DNA from: Nectonema munidae
Lineage: Eukaryota > Nematomorpha > Nectonematoida > Nectonematidae
Reading direction: 5' to 3'
Assembly: GCA_030549495.1 (NCBI GenBank)
Contig: JAUIRK010000952.1
Span: 620,001-684,000 of the forward strand
Length of the DNA stretch: 64,000 nt
The position numbers and the translations under genes are program-made. Numbering within the stretch: the stretch's first letter is position 1; each line of letters begins with the position of its first letter. The notes beneath the pieces were generated by a model. That model had not been told where the DNA came from and made no database searches. It saw only the letters and a program-made list of their open reading frames with translations. This document shows, piece by piece, positions 1-20,060 of the stretch.

Positions 1-7884
<7,884 letters not shown>

Positions 7885-9849
7885 AAGTGCAATATTTATT
7901 ACCTTGTAGGTTTAACAATTATTTCAATTAATTCCAAGTCATTTATTTACAAAATTGCGCTTTTTATTTCTTTTTAAATTCTACATATACTTATTATTAT
8001 AATAATAATCTTTTTTATGATTTTACGAAAAAAAACTTTTTTTTTAATAAATTGTTTTCAATTTTTCATTCATCTGCGCCTCTTCAGATTGATTTACTTA
8101 CGCAAAAAGGTCCTATTGTGATTTTGTTTATATGTTTTAACGCCATCTAGCATCTGATGAAAATTTTGAGTCGTTGTAAAAAATTTATGTTTGTTGTCTT
8201 TTTCAAATAAATAGAATATCAAATGTTTTGTAAAACTTTAATATAAAAGGCAAATAAGATTTACAAAGAAATACTTCAATCTACATGATCTCAAAGTTAT
8301 AAAATTATACTCTAATGATATCTTATATTTTTGGAATAACTTTATATTATTTCGTATTTTACAAATAAATTTGACAAATATCTTACTTAGCGATGTACAG
8401 ATTAATCTGCATCCGTAGAATGGACTAAATTTTGAAGAATCGGTATCCGACTAAAAAAACTAGAAAATACCAATTCTTTTTTCAAAAAAAAAAATTTCTT
8501 CCTTATTTTTACAAATAAGCGTGTATACGCAACATTAGTTAACTTTAATTTAGACAATGGATTCTGGTCAGCCTATGCAAATATTTCAGTACCCCATGGT
8601 ACTCTCCAAATGGAAATGTTGATTAAGTCACTGTATATTTGGAAGAGGGGGGCTTACTTGGGCCCATTCATAACAACAAAAAGGGTCCATTCTGAGTTTC
8701 GTTCCTACAGCAAAAAGTCATCTACACGTGCCCTTTATTACAGCTACGATAAAGAACGATATGGATATTTCGGCGAATCATTCATCAGCACAGTTAATGG
8801 TCCAGTAAGCTCCTGGAAACTAAGGCAATCCATCTTTCTAACAGCTAGCTAAACGCCACCGTAAATATCTACAAATGTTTTTACTAATCAAAAATGAAAT
8901 AATGAGAATCGGAAACAAAATTTTTATTAAAAAGTCAAAAAATTATAATCACTTTCCACACTTCATTTCGACCTTATGCTTCTTATTTGGTATATAAATA
9001 AAATTAAAATGCCGTATGAATTTTCAATTATAGTCTAGGAATGTGAACATATCAACTCTCCTACCACAGATCCTCTTCTGAGGCATTATCATCTTTGACA
9101 TCATTCAAATATCACCTTACATTTCTTTATATTCGTTCTGCAACAGAACTATATGTAATTGTGTATGTTGGCATGTATTCATATACTTCAAATGTTCAAA
9201 TAAAATATTCATACGATAACGTTATGTCTTGATAGAAATACTTTTTCATGCGCCTATATATTTATAATTTAAAGTCTACGTCGTTTAAAACATCAAATTT
9301 AAGATTTCTACATTAATTTTCTATTATGTAGATATTTTGTTTACTTAAATTTTTAAAACATAATTGTTTCCCGCGTAACTTCTAATTATAAATACAATTC
9401 GGAGTGTGAAGATTTTAATATAATGGTATATTACTTTTATTTAATTGGGTTTTTTGAAATCTAATTCTGCTATAAAAACCGTAAATTTTTGTAAGCAAAT
9501 TTTTTTTTCAAGAAAAACTGGCTTTCTCGGTAGAATTTTCTATTTGAATTCATTCACAATCGCCAAGATAAAAATTATTTAATTTAATAAAACTTTTTGT
9601 GAGATCATTAAAAATTTTTGTAGCTTATTTTGTTTTCTTTAGTAGAGAATCAGTTACTGATATACTTCGAGCAGATCTATGTCAGTATTCCATATAAAAA
9701 TCAATTATTCAATGCAATTGCCTTTCATTCAAAATCAATTTTTTTCATAAAAAGGACTTTTTTCAAAAAACTTCGAAGAAAACATTTATTTAATATTAAC
9801 TTTATATAATCAAGTACTGATAAATAGAACAAATACAAAGTACACTCAA
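7885..9849. other. Intergenic AT-rich DNA after OAT
   Basis: OAT 3' UTR, then low-complexity AT-rich sequence. The one notable stretch is 8610-8852 on the plus strand, an 80-codon open frame of more balanced composition (MEMLIKSLYIWKRGAYLG at its start). I recognise no family in it and see no splice or promoter support. Nothing else is identifiable. Confidence 0.6.
8046..8051 (+). promoter_or_regulatory. Likely OAT polyadenylation signal
   Basis: AATAAA, 162 bases after the OAT stop codon. It is the first perfect AATAAA I see downstream, so it is the best candidate for 3'-end formation. Confidence 0.5.
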
Positions 9850-12800
9850 GGCTAACAAAAGCCATTATTATAAAAGAAATTTCCTATGCTCTAACAACCT
9901 ATATCTCGCTGATAACTCTAAAATCCCTACATACCAACGCTCTTGCAACAACCAAAAATACACACCGACCTCACAATTACCACTTAAAATACTCTCAATC
10001 TAATTGGTCGATCTCTGACATCCCATCAGCTTCAGATCACTCTTTCATAACTTTCCTGCTTTAGATGAAAGCTACAACTATCAAAAGTTATAACAACACC
10101 ATAAAAAGGAACATCACTCAGTGACTCACGTATCTCAACACTCTTAACAACTCACTGCCAACATTACCATCTTTCCGATGTCCATTGATCAAGCTGCACT
10201 ATCACTCAATGATTATGCTTTACATTCCATCTTATCTTCGACTCCAATCAACGCATTTCCAAAAAGAACACACGACTATTTCTGAACAGCTGAAATGACC
10301 CTGTTAAAAAAACAAATGAAACGCATTATCAAAAAACTAAGAAAATCCCCCATCCCCTCAATAATCTTCATCCACTCTGTTGCCAAAAAAAGAATACACA
10401 TAGACAATATTTCGTGCTAAAAAGAACTTATGGGTAAAATTCACCAGCCAGCACTCAAACAACCCATGGAACATCATCAATAGGCTAACTAAAAAGAAAA
10501 AACCTATTCTCCACGAAACAATACTTCCCTGCTCATCCTGTCATACCACACACTACAACCCTCCATATCTATCTACAATCTTTCCCCCCGACTCGAAATT
10601 TTCTGACCTCCGCTTTGACCACATAATCCTAAAACATGATAAAAATATCACACACCATCCAAATCCTGAAAATTTCATCCAATCACTCTAAACAAATTAA
10701 ACACCGGAGAAAATTCCCTTAGAACATATACTTCATCTTACTTCGAACTTATCTCACCCGAACACATTAAGTAATGAATACACATTCTAAATAAACATCT
10801 ACTCCTAATTTTAAATGCATGCCTTACTTACTCACATTTCCCTAACATTTGAAAAATCGTTAAGCTCATACTCATTCCTAAACCTAATAAAGATTCAAGC
10901 TTGATTTAAAATGAGCGGCCAATCACCCTTCTACCCAGCCTAGGCAAATTTTCGATAAAATAATTCGCAAACGTCTAGTCAAATACATCCTATCCTATAA
11001 CCTCATTCATCACACGCAATTTGCATACATTCTAAACCAAAATATGAAAACAGCCCTATCTCGACTACCTACCTACCTTGACTCCTTCCTTTCTATTCAG
11101 AAAACCTAACCCTAGACATAGACAACGCTTTCAACTCAGCCTGCCATCATCACAAAATTCGCTCACAAATTATTTTTTCCTTACATCAAATTTATAAACG
11201 CATACTTTTCTAACCGCTGTCTCATCTTCTGACTTCGTGCTTTCCTTTGCTTCCATAAGATATCCATCTCGACTAGCCAAAGGGACCTTTCTGATATCCT
11301 GTGGTTAGTTCTCATAGACCCGCTTCTCGATCTCATCTACACCCACAGTGACTTGTCTCAATGTTTTTTAGAAAGAATGTTTCAACAAGAAAACATCACC
11401 AAATCCACATCATTTCTACTAAAGTTAGATGAAAGGGTAAGAACACATATAATATTCAACCCCAGCAAAACCAGCTTCCTTCACTTTACACGCAAAAAAA
11501 CAAAACATTTACCCCTTCATTTAAATACCACTACTTCAATACCTGCTTCAAAGATGATCAAATATCTATGACTTAACCTGCAGACCTATCTAAAATTTTC
11601 AATTCATTTTTAAAAAATATACAAAAAACTCTCAGCCATCCTTTTTTCAATTAAAAGCACTATTTCTTATAAATGGGGACTCCGGCCCACACACATCATA
11701 TACATATGCTCATCCTTAATCCTCCCAGTTATTCAATACGAAATTCTTTGGTGGGGCATCTTCTTAAAACACGCCACAACAATCCATATTCTTAACATAA
11801 TGCACCGTCTCTGCCTAATTTCCATTACCAACGCATATAGTACTACTTTCACAGAAAGCCTAGAAATTCTAACAAACACCTTACCATTACAACTTTAACT
11901 CATAAAGTTATTATTAAGAGCGTCATTTTGACATACAACAACTTACTTTCCCCATTTTCTTCCGATTACACCACACAAAACTACTCCATCCTATAATTTC
12001 TACACTACTCTATTAGCAAAATTCGCACCAAATATTACTAACTACCTAATTCATCGTCTCTATACATCAATCTCTTTTGACTCACCCATCTGTACAAAAT
12101 CCAATCAAAACCTCTATATACAAAAAGAAACTTCACACTTTTTTGTCTAACTCTTCATGAACCTCCCTACGCATCTCCACAGACGCCTCAAAGAAATCAT
12201 TCAGTGCTTCTTTTGCTTACGCCTTCTTCAAAGGCTTTCTACACGCCTGCGCTACGATTACCGATAACATTTACTACTTTCTTCTCCATTTTACTACCAT
12301 CCATTTATTTACCGATGCACAAAACATAATCCACAATTTTTCCCTATCATATAACATCCCCTTCCTCTCCTTTACTAATCAATCTTACAAAACATTTCCA
12401 CATACATCTATGCTGGTGCCCTGCTAACCTAAACAAAAAAGAAAACTCCCTAATTTAGTACTTTATTTCAAACTTATAACTAACTTCCTACATCTCTCTC
12501 ATCACCTCTCTACCTCTCAAAACGTTTTTAATGCATCTTCACTTATCCTTTCTAGAAGAATGGCATATGTCCATATCTTAATCTCAAAACGCACTAGTCT
12601 CCTCTTCCAAACATCAGCACAATACATGCAACTTTCAAAAACAAAACGTTACACCGCCATGTTCAACTAAACGTTGGCTATCTGGCCACTGCACATTCAG
12701 AGCATATCTCTTCCAAATTAAAGTTAGCGAAAGTCCATACTGTCGTCTCGGATGTGACGCAATAGAAACGTCATGCCATCTCATCTTCACATGACAAATC

Positions 12801-13455
12801 TTCTCTTCTGATCGCCATGATTTTCTAAGACACTGAATTTCTTTGCTTAATAGATCACCAACCACATTCTCAGATCTTCTGTTACACCCAACAATACTAA
12901 AATCCTTCGCAACCCTCATTGACACCATTGAAACAACACGCGCCACGTTGAAAACCCTATGACAAACTCATTTGTTTCCTTTTTATTTTCTATTTTAGAA
13001 TAACATTCGTAATTCCACCCTATTTCTATCCCTTAACCAACTCTCAAGCTTACTGTAACATTAGCACACGTTGGAAAGTGCTTTGAAATTTACCTATCTA
13101 CCTACCTACTTTTATCCGTTTATAAAAATACTTTGACATATATTTTTGATTTTAACGAATAACGTTTCTTATCTACAAAAATAACTACACTATTTTCTTT
13201 TTTAAGACCTATTTCTTTAACTAGATACCTTTGCTCAATCAATCATTGTTTAACTACTACTTCAAAAATCGAGCTTTCTACACTTCAAACTCCTTCAACA
13301 ACTAACCAATTTCTCCAAAGTCCCTAATCAATTCACAAGCCAAATCAATACAATTTTCTCGAACTTCAACTTTATACCTTTTCAAGCATTTCGCAAGCAT
13401 ATGGGGAAGTCCGATGATGCTTAGATATATCTTCCTACCTACCTACCTACCATCT
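9850..13455 (+). mobile_element. Decayed LINE, I/R1/Jockey-like, with RNase H-type tail
   Basis: A heavily broken non-LTR element on the plus strand. In order: an endonuclease end (WSISDIPSASDHSF near 10003-10045), reverse transcriptase pieces (RPITLLPSLGKF near 10920, FNPSKTSFLHFTRK near 11455, then SAILFSIKSTISYKWGL), AYSTTFTESLEILTNTLPLQ, and a tail with TGHCTFRAYL, PYCRLGCDAIETSCHL (near 12680-12790) typical of the I and R1 groups. It ends with TACC repeats (13091-13111 and 13434-13451). The plus strand is strikingly poor in G throughout. It is 5'-truncated inside the endonuclease and has many stops; no piece could work. Confidence 0.85.
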
Positions 13456-13570
13456 TCAATTATATTCGTAAACTATACTAACGTAGTAAAGATTGAAGGA
13501 AAGTTTTATCTACTTCACAATAGAAAATATTTATTACAATTTTTAACACACACTCAAATATATACCAACG

Positions 13571-13646
13571 TAAATTCTAAATATAGAAAAGAGCAGACTC
13601 ATGCAAAAAATTCAAAATATAGAAAAGAGCAGACTCATCTACAAAA
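13571..13646 (+). repeat. Two-copy 37-bp tandem duplication
   Basis: A unit containing AATATAGAAAAGAGCAGACT occurs twice in a row with a few differences. It is a small local duplication just after the LINE end. Confidence 0.75.
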
Positions 13647-14128
13647 TTTAAATTTTTGGCACACAAGGAATCATATGTATTAACTAACACGAGCAATTTA
13701 AGAAAAATAATCTACAACTACTTATAAACAAAAATTTTTATTTATGAACATTCCAAATTATTCTTTATAAAATTCGCTGATTATTTTGCCTTCTTGAAAA
13801 CGTTATTCTAAAATCTAGATACCGGTACGCTTCTTTGAATAGAAAGAGCTTCTTCATTCAAAAGTTCTTCAGCACAAGCTAGCCTATAAAAATTTATCAG
13901 ATGTTGCTAAGCACTTAAATATGCTCTTACTTCGATATGGCACCAAGATTTTTTAATCTTTTTTATGAATAATATTTTTTTCTTTCCAAAAATTGAATAC
14001 ATGTAAAAATTCCTAATTTTAAATTTTGTTATTTGTTATAAAATATCTAGGATCTACGACAAAAATGCAGAAAAGTTAATAGAACATTTTTAAGAATGAT
14101 GGTTATGTAGATTTGTTAATTAAACAAG

Positions 14129-15110
14129 AAAGAAAGAAAGATTTATTCATACAATTATAAAGAAAAAAAGAACAGTTCGTGACATCAGTAAAACAAAATA
14201 ATTTAAATAGAATAGATAATATATTTTCGAAATAGAATTTTTTTTTTATGGGAAATATTCAAAAAGGCCTTAAGGCAGCTGATATGAATAAAACCCATAA
14301 ACATTTATAAAAGTGTACGTAATATTTGGTAATGAATGAGAACAAGGCTGCCACAAAAGAAATAATCATGAACGCAAGAGGATAAAGAAAAGTATCAAAA
14401 AGCATGAAAAGAAACATGAAGAGAAAATTTGTATATATAATAAATATTCGTTAACAAATTATGAATATAGACAAGAGTAAAAACAAATAATGGAATATGA
14501 TAAGAAAACATATGTATTGTATATTATATAAGCTAAAAGACCATGAAAGGAGAAATAAGTAATAAAATACATAAAACAAATGGAGAAATAAAATACAAAC
14601 TTGTACAAGCTAAGAATTTAGTTGATATTTACACGCTTAACATTCCGTAGAATGACAAATAAATTCATAATTTTTCATGAGAAGTTTTTTTATTCTATTT
14701 TTACAAACACTTATTTTAAGAACGATACAATCAGTGTCAATTAAAAAAGAGTTGTAGTTAAGAGATAATTTGTATTTTAAAGATTGTTTCGATAGTTTAT
14801 TGTAATATAAGGGAAATGACAGATGAAAATTATCGATTTAATATTTTATAAGTGAGTATAGATAAATTGTACACATATAAGTCGATTACCTTGAGTGAGT
14901 TTAACCTTACAAAAAATGATCAGTGTGGGATAGAAAATGGCCACCACATACGTACCGTACAATTCTTTTTTGTGTTAACAGTTAAATTAAGGTTTTTATG
15001 ACCCCAAAGAATTATACAATAGTTCAAATGTGGAAGAATATGTGTTAATTAAAGTATAATAAATTCTTAATTTATAAAAATAATAAACGACAAACTTAGA
15101 AAATCTTTTT
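14129..15110 (-). mobile_element. LINE remnant, minus strand
   Basis: The reverse complement reads YFN..HIFFHI, IVQFFG then QKRIVRYVCGGHFLSHTDH (in pieces), the region after reverse transcriptase in CR1/Jockey elements, followed by decayed sequence to a GAAA tract at 14129-14148, which is a TTTC tail on the element strand. It is 5'-truncated and broken. Its protein differs from the plus-strand LINE that follows, so these are two families or two old subfamilies facing head to head. Confidence 0.7.
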
Positions 15111-15177
15111 AAACTGAAATAAGAGAATAAAGATCTTGTCTGAGGGGTATAAAAATTCTATAATAAGATTAATGACA

Positions 15178-17515
15178 AAGGTAATAATAAATATAAATAC
15201 AAAGTTAACAGTTGGATGAGTCAAGAAATACTTAGCCTCATTAAAAAACGGGACAAATTGCACAAGAAGATGAAGAAATCTACGAATATTTGTGACATTA
15301 GGTTGAAGTTTGTTGAATTACGGAATGAAATAAAAAAAAAATAAAATTACAAAAAAAAAACTATTTCACTGTCTTTCAAAATGCTCTCTCTCCCAAAGAT
15401 ACTTGGTTAAATTTGAAAAAAATATTTAATAAAAAAAAAATCAATCAATATGTTATTTCAACTGAAGAAGGAATTTTAACTGATGAGAATAAATTGGCGG
15501 AACTTTTTTGTAATCATTTTTCGGACAGTACTAGTTCCCAGAAGAATAAAATTGGCCTGAACAAAGATTTTCTGATAAAGAAGATTCTTTTTACTTGAAA
15601 AAAATAAACAAAAATGATATTATCATTGCTATAAATGAAATTAAAGCCAAGAAAACTTGTGATATTTATGATATATCTATTTACAAACTGGTATTGATAA
15701 AAGAATATATATTAGATTACTTAGTAATCGGTTTTAACTCTTGTATTGAATTCAATACCTTTCCTGAGTCTTTGAAAATTAGCAAACTATTACCAGTTTT
15801 TAAAAAGGGAAGTACAAACTTAATTGAAAATTATAGACCTATTAGTTTAATTTCGACTTTTTCAAAAATATTTGAAAAAATTTTACATTCCCAAATTTTA
15901 TCATATTTAGAAAAGCATAAATTTTTATACAATTATCAGTTTGCTTTTAGGAAAGGATATAATACCGAACATCTTCATGCATTATTCATTGAAAAAGTTC
16001 AAAATTATTTAGATTTTCAGAAAGCATTTGATAGTATTTCGCATTCTTTGCTTATTGAAAAATTAATCCATATAGGTTTCTCATTTTCAGCTATAGAATT
16101 TTTTAAATCATACCTTTCGTTCCGACAACAAATAGTTTGCATTAATCAAAGCATGTCTTCTTCAAAACCCGTATATTGCGGCATTCCACAAGGATCGATT
16201 CTAGGTCCTCTACTTTTTTCTATTTATATAAACGGCATCCCTAGTTCAAACCCAAAATTTGAATTCCTCCTATTTGCAGACGATATTACATTGCTTTTGC
16301 CTCTTTCAATAATTGATAAGAACAATGAAACAATATTTGAATCAATTAAGAATAATTTTTTGAAAGTAGAAGAATGGTGTGATCGTAACTTTTTAAGTTT
16401 GAACCGTAAAAAGTCAAAAATGATGTTTTTCTCAAACAAAAAGTGCAAAAGTTGTGAGATGAATACAGATATATTTGAAATTGAGTTAGTAAGCAAATAT
16501 AATTATCTAGGACTGTATATAAACAATCAACTTACATGGACTGATCATCAAAACTATATTTCTAAAAAGATGAATTGTACTTTAGGTATACTAAGACGAT
16601 ACAAAAATTACTTTGATGTAAAAATAAAATTAATGTTATACAAAGCCTTAGTTTTGCCGCATCTTAATTATAGCCTTGTTAATTGGGGATATTGTAATCT
16701 GGAAAAACTTAAAGTTTTACAAAAGAAAATTATTAGAAATGTGTTTAATTTGAGTTACAGGCATCATACAACAGTGTTTTTCTTTGGCTATGAATTATTG
16801 AAAATTGAAGAAATTTATTTAATGCAACTATCCAAGTTCATTTATAAATATCTCTATAATATACTTCCTGAAATATTTTTTGCTTGGCAAACCTTCGTAC
16901 ATCAAGAAACTCAACACTATTTAAGATCATCAAATAAGTTTATAGTCCCACAATATCGACTCAAAAGTACAAAAAAATTATTGAAAAACAGAGTTATTTC
17001 TTTTTGGAATAAAACTCTTGAACAAACAAAATTCTATGAAAGTTCCTTCTATAAATATAAAAATTTACTCAAAAAATCTTTTGTAAATAGTTATAATAAA
17101 GAATGTAGAGTGAAAAATTGCTTTATATGTTCCAATCAGTATATATACAAACTATCATTTACATAAATATATATATATATACATGAATATATATGTGTGT
17201 GTGTAAATGTTAGAACATACATCTTTTTCTAAACAAACATAAAACTATACTTCATTTAACTACCTATTATTCATGTTTTTACATACGTATTATATATAAA
17301 TGTTATATTACACATTAATTTTGTAAAAGGTCATCATTTCAGCGGTCCCCTAGGCCTTATGATAACCTTGCAAGTTGATATACATTTTTTTTTTAATTCT
17401 TTTTTTCCCATCTCATTGTAAATTGATAATACAAAAAAACTTGTGTTTAAACAAAATTTCTCTGTATATATTTCAATTTGTGAATAAATTTTCTTTCTTT
17501 CTTTCTTCTTTCTTC
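15178..17515 (+). mobile_element. LINE (CR1/Jockey-like) with long reverse transcriptase frame
   Basis: The plus-strand frame 15595-17166 (523 codons) holds a reverse transcriptase; 15413-15598 holds the preceding linker in another frame. Seen: FKKGSTNLIENYRPISLIST, YQFAFRKGYNTEH, LDFQKAFDSISH, IPQGSILGPLLFSIYING, FLLFADDITLL (catalytic FADD) and a C terminus ending CRVKNCFICSNQYIYKLSFT. Between HALFIEKVQ and LDFQKAFD the usual spacing is shortened by roughly 15 residues, so motif A's approach is deleted. No endonuclease domain is present, so it is 5'-truncated. The 3' UTR ends in a TTTC repeat at 17490-17515. Confidence 0.88.
15595..17166 (+). pseudogene. Reverse transcriptase of truncated LINE
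   Basis: An open frame of 523 codons ending at TAA. The fingers and palm motifs of non-LTR reverse transcriptase are in order, and FADD is intact. It lacks the N-terminal endonuclease and appears to have lost a short segment just before motif A, so I do not expect activity. The long open frame suggests a fairly young insertion or slow decay in AT-rich sequence. Confidence 0.85.
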
Positions 17516-19104
17516 TATAAACTGATATTTTTTTAATATTTTTTCCTCCTTTTTCTCTTTTAGGTATTTCAATGGCGATATATCACTCTTTACTTTTCGT
17601 TATTACCTTAATATTTTTTCATCATTTAAATTTAATATAACTTTATTAATTCTTAAACTTTAACATAAATATTTCCACAAAGCATATCATCATACGATCT
17701 TTATTCAATTTATGTAAAGTTTTGTGATGGTTTTTTTCGATTGCTTGAATTGAAATGTATTTACAAATTAATACAATGATTAAAAAATAAAATTTTATAT
17801 TTTTAATTTTGGCTACATATTGGAAGGAATTAAAAGTATTATTATAAGGTTTTTAAAGTTTCATATCCATAAAAAATATGTAGTGTGATTCCATATGATA
17901 AGTGTCAAACTATTAAAAATTTCGAGCCACAACTGTTTTCTATGTGCAATTGTTATTCTTATCTACCCTTCAAACAGTGGCGCATATCTGATGGTAGGAA
18001 TAGGCTTTTCTAGCCCCTTTAAATCAGATTGGACTTCTATTTGCTCGTTTTGCAATTCTATCTAAATTCAATTTTTTGATTTTATTTATATTGTTTTGAT
18101 ATGTGTCATTTTTATTTGAACTCTCTTTGATATTTTAAAATTATTTTCGTATTAAATTTTCAGAATTTTTCACAACGAAATAGCAATTAAATAGTTACAA
18201 ATTTTATTATTTCTTCAATAATTTTTTTTATTTACTTTTTTAATTGATTAAATATTATTTAAAAAAAAATACGTGATTATTTAGTTAGAATTCCAAAAAC
18301 GACAAAATAGAGCAAAATGACAAAATAGAATTGCAAAAAGGACAAAATAGACCTAAAAATGGGAAATACTTTTTTAGTTCAGCTTGTTTATGATGCTAAA
18401 ATATATAAATATACACAAAAATATTAGCAGTATCGAGTGACAGCATCTTATTATAAGAATGCTTATTTTCTAGACAAAGTGTAGAAACGCATACCAGATA
18501 ATTTTAAACTAAAGAGAGAGAACTTAGTAAGTTCTTACTCAAGAAAGAATTTTGTTATCTTTGGGTGTTTGAAGAATCTTGCTGTAAAAATGATTAGTTT
18601 ATTATTATTACCTCTTTCCTACCATAAAAAGCACTCGCTTACTTTCTACTTACTTTTCATTTTTACTTACCTTTGCGAGGATTAAAAAAGAATTGTTCAT
18701 GACTTTTTTCAACCCCAAATTTTCCCGAGTTGATTAGCTGCTTAAAAATCTAATATCTCAGTGTTGTTCACATAAGAGGCTAAAAAAAGCTACAAATTGT
18801 TTTTGCTGTCTTAAAAAGAGCCACGCGTTAATATCTAATTTTGAAATTTTTTTGATTTAATAGCATACTTTTACAGGAAAAGCATAAAAGGGTAAATTAA
18901 AAACCAAATTAACAAAAAAATGTACTGCATTCTTGAGAAAAAATTTTTCTAGTTAAAAAGCTTTTCCAACTGCTAGATACGCATTGTGCACACACCCAAA
19001 ACAAACACTGTTCAGAGAACAGCTCGTTAATCTTTCCTTCTTTATATATATTTTTTTATATGGATAAAATTTTATTCTTCCTTTATTAATTTTTTTATTT
19101 CTAG
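17516..19104. other. Intergenic region upstream of eIF3g
   Basis: AT-rich, no gene recognised. At 18299-18355 a short minisatellite repeats GACAAAATAGA three times. At 17979 the text CAGTGGCGCATATCTGATGG looks like a hAT end, but I found no partner. I looked for a small first exon of eIF3g (a SWAD-like motif) and did not find one. Confidence 0.5.
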
Positions 19105-19138
19105 AATAAATCAATCAACGTCATACGATTTTTCCGCC
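19105..19138 (+). other. eIF3g leader, or coding start of an internal exon
   Basis: Between the acceptor TTATTTCTAG and ATG 19139 the frame is open (INQSTSYDFSA). It is either spliced 5' UTR or the end of a longer N terminus whose first exon I could not find. Confidence 0.5.
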
Positions 19139-19912
19139 ATGCTGGATGCTGTAGCTCCTCCTGTTGAAGTGCTTTTCAGCGAAATAAAAGATGACGTCAA
19201 AACAGTTGTATTTGTGAAGAAAGATGAATTTGACAGGAAACTCAAAGTAACGCAAAAGTTCAAAATAGAAAAGGTGAGAGTCAGTCCTTCCATCGTGAAA
19301 CGCAGGAATTGGGCCAAGTTCGGGAACGCGTCAAAAGATGGCAAGGGCCTAAACTCCAACACCACCCGCCTCAACGAACCCGTGCAGATGGAGTTTGTTA
19401 AGTTGAAGACGAATGCAGATGCTAGCGATGCTCTGGACACAAACGAAGTTAAGAGCATATTGCCGCGGTTCGAAATTTGCCGTCTTTGCGAAGGCTCCCA
19501 TCTTTCAAGTCTGTGCCCGAATAAAGAAATATTCACCTCCAGTGAAAAGGGCGAGAACAAGGGGGTCAGCGCAGCGACAACAACCAGCACCACAACGCCC
19601 ACTCCGTCTGGCCTCTTCGCTCCTGTGTTGGCGCAGAATGCTGCCTTCAAAAATCAAGACAACACGATTCGCATAACAAACCTGACTGACGCCATAACGG
19701 AAGAAGACATCAAGGACTTGTGTAGTCAGTTTGGACGCATTCTGCGCATCGCCATCTCCAAAGATAGGGTGACGCGCGTTTCAAAGGGCGTGTGCTACGT
19801 TTCGTTCCTGGAGAGGAGTTCTGCTGAAACCGCTTTGAAAACGCTCAACAATTACGGCTACGACCGACTCATTCTCACCGTTGATTGGGCTAAGTCATCC
19901 CGCATCAATTGA
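19139..19912 (+). CDS. eIF3g: Eukaryotic translation initiation factor 3 subunit G
   Basis: eIF3g is the RNA-binding subunit of eIF3, which acts on the 40S ribosome in scanning and reinitiation. The 257-residue frame has the family layout. The eIF3g N-terminal region has VKRRNWAKFGN at about 53-63. A CCHC-type knuckle CRLCEGSHLSSLC has Cys114, Cys117, His121 and Cys126. A Thr-rich linker (147-155) follows, then an RRM at about 176-252 with RNP2 IRITNL and RNP1 SKGVCYVSF, ending DRLILTVDWAKSS. I chose ATG 19139 for its good context (CCGCCATGC). The frame stays open back to an acceptor-like TTTCTAG at 19104, so a short upstream coding exon is possible; the family's usual N-terminal SWAD motif is not seen. 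No introns after 19105. GC content is far above the flanks. Confidence 0.93.
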   Translation: MLDAVAPPVEVLFSEIKDDVKTVVFVKKDEFDRKLKVTQKFKIEKVRVSPSIVKRRNWAKFGNASKDGKGLNSNTTRLNEPVQMEFVKLKTNADASDALDTNEVKSILPRFEICRLCEGSHLSSLCPNKEIFTSSEKGENKGVSAATTTSTTTPTPSGLFAPVLAQNAAFKNQDNTIRITNLTDAITEEDIKDLCSQFGRILRIAISKDRVTRVSKGVCYVSFLERSSAETALKTLNNYGYDRLILTVDWAKSSRIN

Positions 19913-19930
19913 ATCAACGCCCTTTGATGC

Positions 19931-19936
19931 AATAAA
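19931..19936 (+). promoter_or_regulatory. eIF3g polyadenylation signal
   Basis: AATAAA, 18 bases after the stop codon, implying a very short 3' UTR. Confidence 0.65.
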
Positions 19937-19987
19937 TTTATAGTTTCTCCTTATCAGTCATATTTCACACGTGTGTTTAACTAGACG

Positions 19988-20060
19988 AGTGATTTTCAAA
20001 CTTTTTCCCATGTGGGCCCTTTACAAACTTTGAATTTTTTGTGGACCCTTTATTTTTTAA
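19988..20060. mobile_element. Possible hAT end
   Basis: AGTGATTTTCAAACTTTTTC followed by GTGGGCCC and GTGGACCC resembles the end of a hAT element. No matching far end or target duplication was found. Sequence from here to 20880 is otherwise AT-rich with no recognisable gene. Confidence 0.35.

Noticed and set aside
19111-19676. Minus-strand and alternate plus-strand frames over eIF3g
   Set aside because: Both arise from the GC-rich eIF3g coding frame.
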